A DNA stretch of 64,000 nt from Komagataeibacter sucrofermentans DSM 15973. GTDB taxonomy: Bacteria; Pseudomonadota; Alphaproteobacteria; Acetobacterales; Acetobacteraceae. Of this stretch, positions 60,841-64,000 are shown one piece after another. The stretch spans positions 1,962,001-2,026,000 of the forward strand of contig NZ_CP137157.1 of NCBI RefSeq assembly GCF_040581405.1, in the 5' to 3' direction. The notes beneath the pieces were generated by a model, which saw only the letters and a list, made by a program, of their open reading frames with translations, was not told the DNA's origin and made no database searches. Numbering within the stretch: the stretch's first letter is position 1; every line of letters begins with the position of its first letter. Position numbers and translations under genes: made by a program.

Positions 60841-62208
60841 TCAGCGCAACCGGTCGAAGGTGCCTGCCTTGAGGGCGGTCTCGATTTCCTCAAGCGAGCG
60901 ACCACGGGTTTCGGGCACGTAGCGCCATACAAACACGAAAGCCAGCACGTTCAGCCCCGCATACATCCAGAACGTGCCCGCAGCACCAAGCGCCTGCACC
61001 AAAGAGAGCGTGGTGAGCGAGATCAGCAGGTCCGCCGTCCAGTGTGTCGCGGCCACAAGGCTCATGCCCTTGCTGCGGCATGAGAGCGGATAGACCTCCG
61101 CACCGACCAGCCAGATCGCCACCGACAGGCTGCCCACGTTGAATATGGCGTAACAGACCACAGCCGCTGCCGTGATCCATGTATTGATGCCATGCGTCGC
61201 CCCCTGGGCAAACATCGCCGCCAGCACCATGAGCGATACCGCAGCCCCCGGCACCAGCCGCAGCAGCAGCCTGCGCCGCCCCCACGCATCAACCGCCCAA
61301 CTGCCAAAGGCGGTGGAAATGACCATGGCCACGCCAATGGCGATCGAGGTCAGCAGCGCCGAACCCTCGCCAAACCCGACACCCGCGAAAATGGTGGGCG
61401 CGTAATACAGCACCGCGTTGATGCCGGTAATCTGGCAGAACAATGCCACACCCACCGACGCCACCACCGCAGGCCGCACCCAGGGCTGCAGCAGGGCCGA
61501 CCACGGGGCCTGCTCATCATGCATGGCCACGATGGCATCGAGTTCCGCGCGCGCGGCCACCGGGTCGCGCCGCAGGCGCTGCAATACGTCAAACGCGCTT
61601 TCCAGCTTGCCTTTCATGGCCAGCCAGCGCGGGCTGCGCGGCAGGAGCGACATGCCACCAAACAGAATGACCGCCGGAATGATGCCAAGCCCGAACATGA
61701 GCCGCCATGACTGCGCGCGGAACAGGTAGCCCACAATAAACGAGACAAGAATGCCGGTCACAACAGCCAGCTGGAACAGCACGACCATCTGGCCGCGTTT
61801 TTCACGCGGGGCGATTTCCGCGATATAGACCGGCACGATCTGCGAGCACATGCCCACGGCCAGCCCCAGGATGAAACGCGCCGCGACCAGCACCTCCACC
61901 CCCGGCGCAAACGACGCCACCAGCGTGCCGACAATAAAGACAAGGGCCGCGAACATGATCATGTAGCGCCGCCCCAGCCGGTCCGACAGGGGGGCAGCCA
62001 TCAGGCACCCCGCCAGCGCCCCGGCCACAATCGCCGACGTCACCACCTGCTGCCCCAGCGTGCCCAGGGCAAAGTCCGGGGTGATCTGGAGCAGGGCGGC
62101 GGAAATGATGCCCGTGTCATACCCGAACAGAAGGCCGCCGGTCGCGGCCACGCCTGCGATCAGGTTGACAATGCCGGAGCCGGAAACCGTTTGACTGTGA
62201 TGCGCCAT
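60841..62208 (-). CDS. sugar porter family MFS transporter
   Basis: 455-residue sugar/proton symporter of the GalP/XylE group with 12 hydrophobic segments. LFGYDTGIISAALLQI in the first helix, SDRLGRRYMIM (loop 2-3), PVYIAEIAPREKRGQMVVLFQLAVVTG, QITGINAVLYYAPTIF and the C-terminal VPETRGRSLEEIE are all signature segments. With the xylulokinase-like gene and the propeller protein it probably belongs to a pentose or polyol uptake locus. Confidence 0.93.
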   Translation of the reverse strand: MAHHSQTVSGSGIVNLIAGVAATGGLLFGYDTGIISAALLQITPDFALGTLGQQVVTSAIVAGALAGCLMAAPLSDRLGRRYMIMFAALVFIVGTLVASFAPGVEVLVAARFILGLAVGMCSQIVPVYIAEIAPREKRGQMVVLFQLAVVTGILVSFIVGYLFRAQSWRLMFGLGIIPAVILFGGMSLLPRSPRWLAMKGKLESAFDVLQRLRRDPVAARAELDAIVAMHDEQAPWSALLQPWVRPAVVASVGVALFCQITGINAVLYYAPTIFAGVGFGEGSALLTSIAIGVAMVISTAFGSWAVDAWGRRRLLLRLVPGAAVSLMVLAAMFAQGATHGINTWITAAAVVCYAIFNVGSLSVAIWLVGAEVYPLSCRSKGMSLVAATHWTADLLISLTTLSLVQALGAAGTFWMYAGLNVLAFVFVWRYVPETRGRSLEEIETALKAGTFDRLR

Positions 62209-62263
62209 TATTATGCGTTCTTTCAGCTGTGCCGGGTCAGGGCGGGGCGGCGGGCGCCCGGGG

Positions 62264-63400
62264 TTATTGCAGCGGTATCTTCACCACCAGCCAGGGGCGT
62301 TCTTCCATGTCGTGCCCATCATGGAACACGGGCAGCCGCCCCCACTGGCCCACGGTCAGCCACAGCGCGTTATCCTTGATGGTCAGGCCATCGGGCGCGA
62401 TCAGGCGCGGGTCATGGGCCACGACCGAAAGCTGCCCATCAGGCAGGCGGCGCAGCACGGCGTGGCGTTCGATATCGGTCAGGTAAAGGGAATTGTCCGG
62501 CCCTGTGGCCATGCCGTCCACCACGGCGTCCTCTCCTTCATCACGCACGGCATGTTCAAGCTGCGCGGGCTTGGTGGCGGGGTTGGCCAGCAGCGCGGTT
62601 GGCGCGCTGTACAGCCTGCGGCTGGACAGGGGCTGCCAGTACAGCGTGCTGGAATCAGCGCTCAGCGTCACGCCGTCAATGCCGCCCTGCCCCATGGCCG
62701 GATGCGCCATGTCATAACGCAGCATTTTGCCATCGAGTTCCATGGCGAAGCCCTGCTCGGCACTGACGGAAGGCGCGTTTTCAAGCACGCGGCGGGCATG
62801 ACCGGTGGCGATATCGACCACGATGATGGCCGGGTGATCCATCTGCGAGGTATCGCTGATGAAGGCCGTGCCCTTCTCGCCATGCGTCAGGTCAACGCGC
62901 ACGTCATTGACGTGGCTGTCCGTGCGCGTGGCGCCCGTATCGGGGCCGAGCGCAATGGTGGCGATGATCTGGCCACTCTTGGGGTCCAGCCCGATCAGCG
63001 CCGGGGTGGCGGGCGCTGCCTGCCCGGCCACGGTGCCTTCATCCACGATCCACAGGTGGCCCGCTGTATCCACCGTCATGCCGAGAGGAGAAATGAAACG
63101 CGCCTGCGTCGCCTCATCGGGGAAAGGAATGGCCTTGCCCTTGACCAGCTGGCCAAGGCGCGGCCCCTTGTGGTCAGCAGCACTGCGGGGGAAAGCGATG
63201 ACCAGCCGCCCATCGGGCAGGGCCGCGATGCCAGAGGGCTGCATGTCGGCAAACCGGGCCACCACGGTGACATTGCCGCTGGGTGCTGCGCCATGGTCCA
63301 CGCTGTCTTTGGCATGGGCGCCAACGGGCGCGAGCAGGGCCAGCAGCGCCGCCCCACAGGCATAATGATGGAAAAGACGGGAGAACAGGCGTGTTTTCAT
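62264..63400 (-). CDS. secreted MRJP/SMP-30-like beta-propeller protein
   Basis: 378-residue protein with a signal peptide (cleavage near VGAHAKD). The mature part is a six-bladed propeller of the major royal jelly protein/gluconolactonase-like type: MQPSGIAALPDGRLVIAFPR, GHLWIVDEGT, TFISDTSQMDHPAIIVVDIATGHARRVLE-like blades, IDGVTLSADSSTLYWQPLSSRRLY and DGMATGPDNSLYLTDIERHAVLRR. It is periplasmic; lactonase activity on sugar lactones is plausible in a bacterium that oxidises sugars in the periplasm, but is an inference. ATG 63400 is used. Confidence 0.85.
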   Translation of the reverse strand: MKTRLFSRLFHHYACGAALLALLAPVGAHAKDSVDHGAAPSGNVTVVARFADMQPSGIAALPDGRLVIAFPRSAADHKGPRLGQLVKGKAIPFPDEATQARFISPLGMTVDTAGHLWIVDEGTVAGQAAPATPALIGLDPKSGQIIATIALGPDTGATRTDSHVNDVRVDLTHGEKGTAFISDTSQMDHPAIIVVDIATGHARRVLENAPSVSAEQGFAMELDGKMLRYDMAHPAMGQGGIDGVTLSADSSTLYWQPLSSRRLYSAPTALLANPATKPAQLEHAVRDEGEDAVVDGMATGPDNSLYLTDIERHAVLRRLPDGQLSVVAHDPRLIAPDGLTIKDNALWLTVGQWGRLPVFHDGHDMEERPWLVVKIPLQ

Positions 63401-63497
63401 CAAACTATATCCATTTCCTTATTCTTGCCCGACATGCGTAACATGATCGTCATAGGGCCATAACCGTATTTTTCCACACCCTGACCCGCCCGTGCCC

Positions 63498-64000
63498 TCA
63501 GGCCGGGAGAGCGGCCATCGCCCCGCGCAGGGCGGGATAGAGCGCGCGATAACGGGCAAGCGGGGCGGCATAGGCTGCGCTCATGTCCGCATCGGGCATG
63601 AGCGTCTCCTCACGCGGTTGCGGCTGGCACACCGCGCCCACCGCCTCCGCCGTTACCGCGATCCGTGCAAGACGCGCCGCGCCAAAGGCCCCGCCCTGCG
63701 CCCCATGCGCCAAGCGGTGCAGCGACAGCCCCGTGACATTGGCAATGATCGAGACCCACAGGCGGCTGTGCGAGCCACCGCCAATCACGTCCGCTCCGGT
63801 CAGGACAGACCCGGCATCGGCCAGCGCATCGACCACATCGCGAAACGAGAAGGCAACGCCTTCAAGCACCGCCTGCGTCATGTCCGCCCGCGTGGTGGCA
63901 TCCGACAGCCCGGCAAAACCACCACGGATCTGCCCATCATTATGCGGCGTGCGCTCACCTGACAGGTAGGGCAGGAACATGACGGGCGAAGGCTGCGTGA
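63498..64000 (-). CDS. xylB: FGGY carbohydrate kinase (xylulokinase-like), C-terminal part
   Basis: Partial gene cut by the right window edge; the frame is open to position 64000 and only about the last 167 residues are present. FLPYLSGERTPHND is the classic xylulokinase motif, followed by AVLEGVAFSFRDVVDAL and VIGGGSHSRLWVSIIANVTGLSLHR, where the catalytic-domain ATP-site Gly-rich loop sits. Phosphorylates D-xylulose or a related ketose. It is on the same strand as the propeller protein and sugar porter, consistent with a pentose/polyol operon. Confidence 0.88.
   Translation of the reverse strand, partial: TQPSPVMFLPYLSGERTPHNDGQIRGGFAGLSDATTRADMTQAVLEGVAFSFRDVVDALADAGSVLTGADVIGGGSHSRLWVSIIANVTGLSLHRLAHGAQGGAFGAARLARIAVTAEAVGAVCQPQPREETLMPDADMSAAYAAPLARYRALYPALRGAMAALPA

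Overview
The window is high-GC chromosomal DNA of an alphaproteobacterium. The best fit is an acetic acid bacterium of the Komagataeibacter/Gluconacetobacter group. The reasons are the gene content (rpsT-mutM, ubiE-coaBC-dut, tRNA-Cys) and above all a complete xanthan-like exopolysaccharide locus that includes a close AceA/GumH mannosyltransferase relative. The set of glycosyltransferases matches acetan, the heptasaccharide-repeat polymer of Komagataeibacter xylinus. I see no transposase, integrase, CRISPR array or rRNA.

Layout. 1-13.1 kb is housekeeping: rpsT and mutM on the minus strand; a plus-strand run ubiE-coaBC-dut followed by an orphan NitT/TauT-type ABC transporter (fused double permease plus ATPase, no binding protein); msrA, valS and tRNA-Cys(GCA) on the minus strand; then a PCMT-like methyltransferase and a TolC-type outer membrane protein. 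13.4-18 kb has a repeat-bearing lipoprotein, an NCS1 permease and a GH20 hexosaminidase. 18-23 kb is a MocR-type regulator, a striking palindromic operator region, and a tightly packed four-gene operon (ABM monooxygenase, MFS transporter, UPF0261/Tm-1-like protein, TIM-barrel partner), probably an undescribed catabolic or detoxification module. 23-25.6 kb is a fluoride-resistance operon: a fluoride riboswitch, a CLC-F antiporter and two translationally coupled small secreted proteins of unknown function. 25.7-30.4 kb holds a GhrA-like reductase, a DDAH-like amidinohydrolase, Dps, an unknown 325-residue protein and an SDR.

30.6-56.9 kb is the exopolysaccharide locus. dTDP-rhamnose genes bracket it, with rfbA-rfbB at the left end and rfbC-rfbD at the right. 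Inside are the priming glucosyl-phosphate transferase, six further glycosyltransferases, Wzx, Wzy/GumE-like polymerase, Wzc/GumC with a kinase domain, a short OPX (GumB-like) lipoprotein with an adjacent outer-membrane barrel, two O-acyltransferases, a secreted GH5 glucanase, and ManC and Ugd for GDP-mannose and UDP-glucuronate. Seven sugar transferases, two acyltransferases and three dedicated precursor pathways fit the acetan repeat (Glc, Glc, Man, GlcA, Glc, Glc, Rha; O-acetylated) closely.

57-64 kb has an unknown glycosyltransferase-like protein, an AT-rich gap, a DegT aminotransferase with an FAD-dependent partner, a sugar-porter MFS transporter, a secreted MRJP-family propeller protein, and the end of a xylulokinase-like gene cut by the window edge.

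A dispersed hairpin-rich repeat, about 85 bp when complete, occurs about ten times. Every copy lies at the 3' end of a gene and several touch the stop codon.
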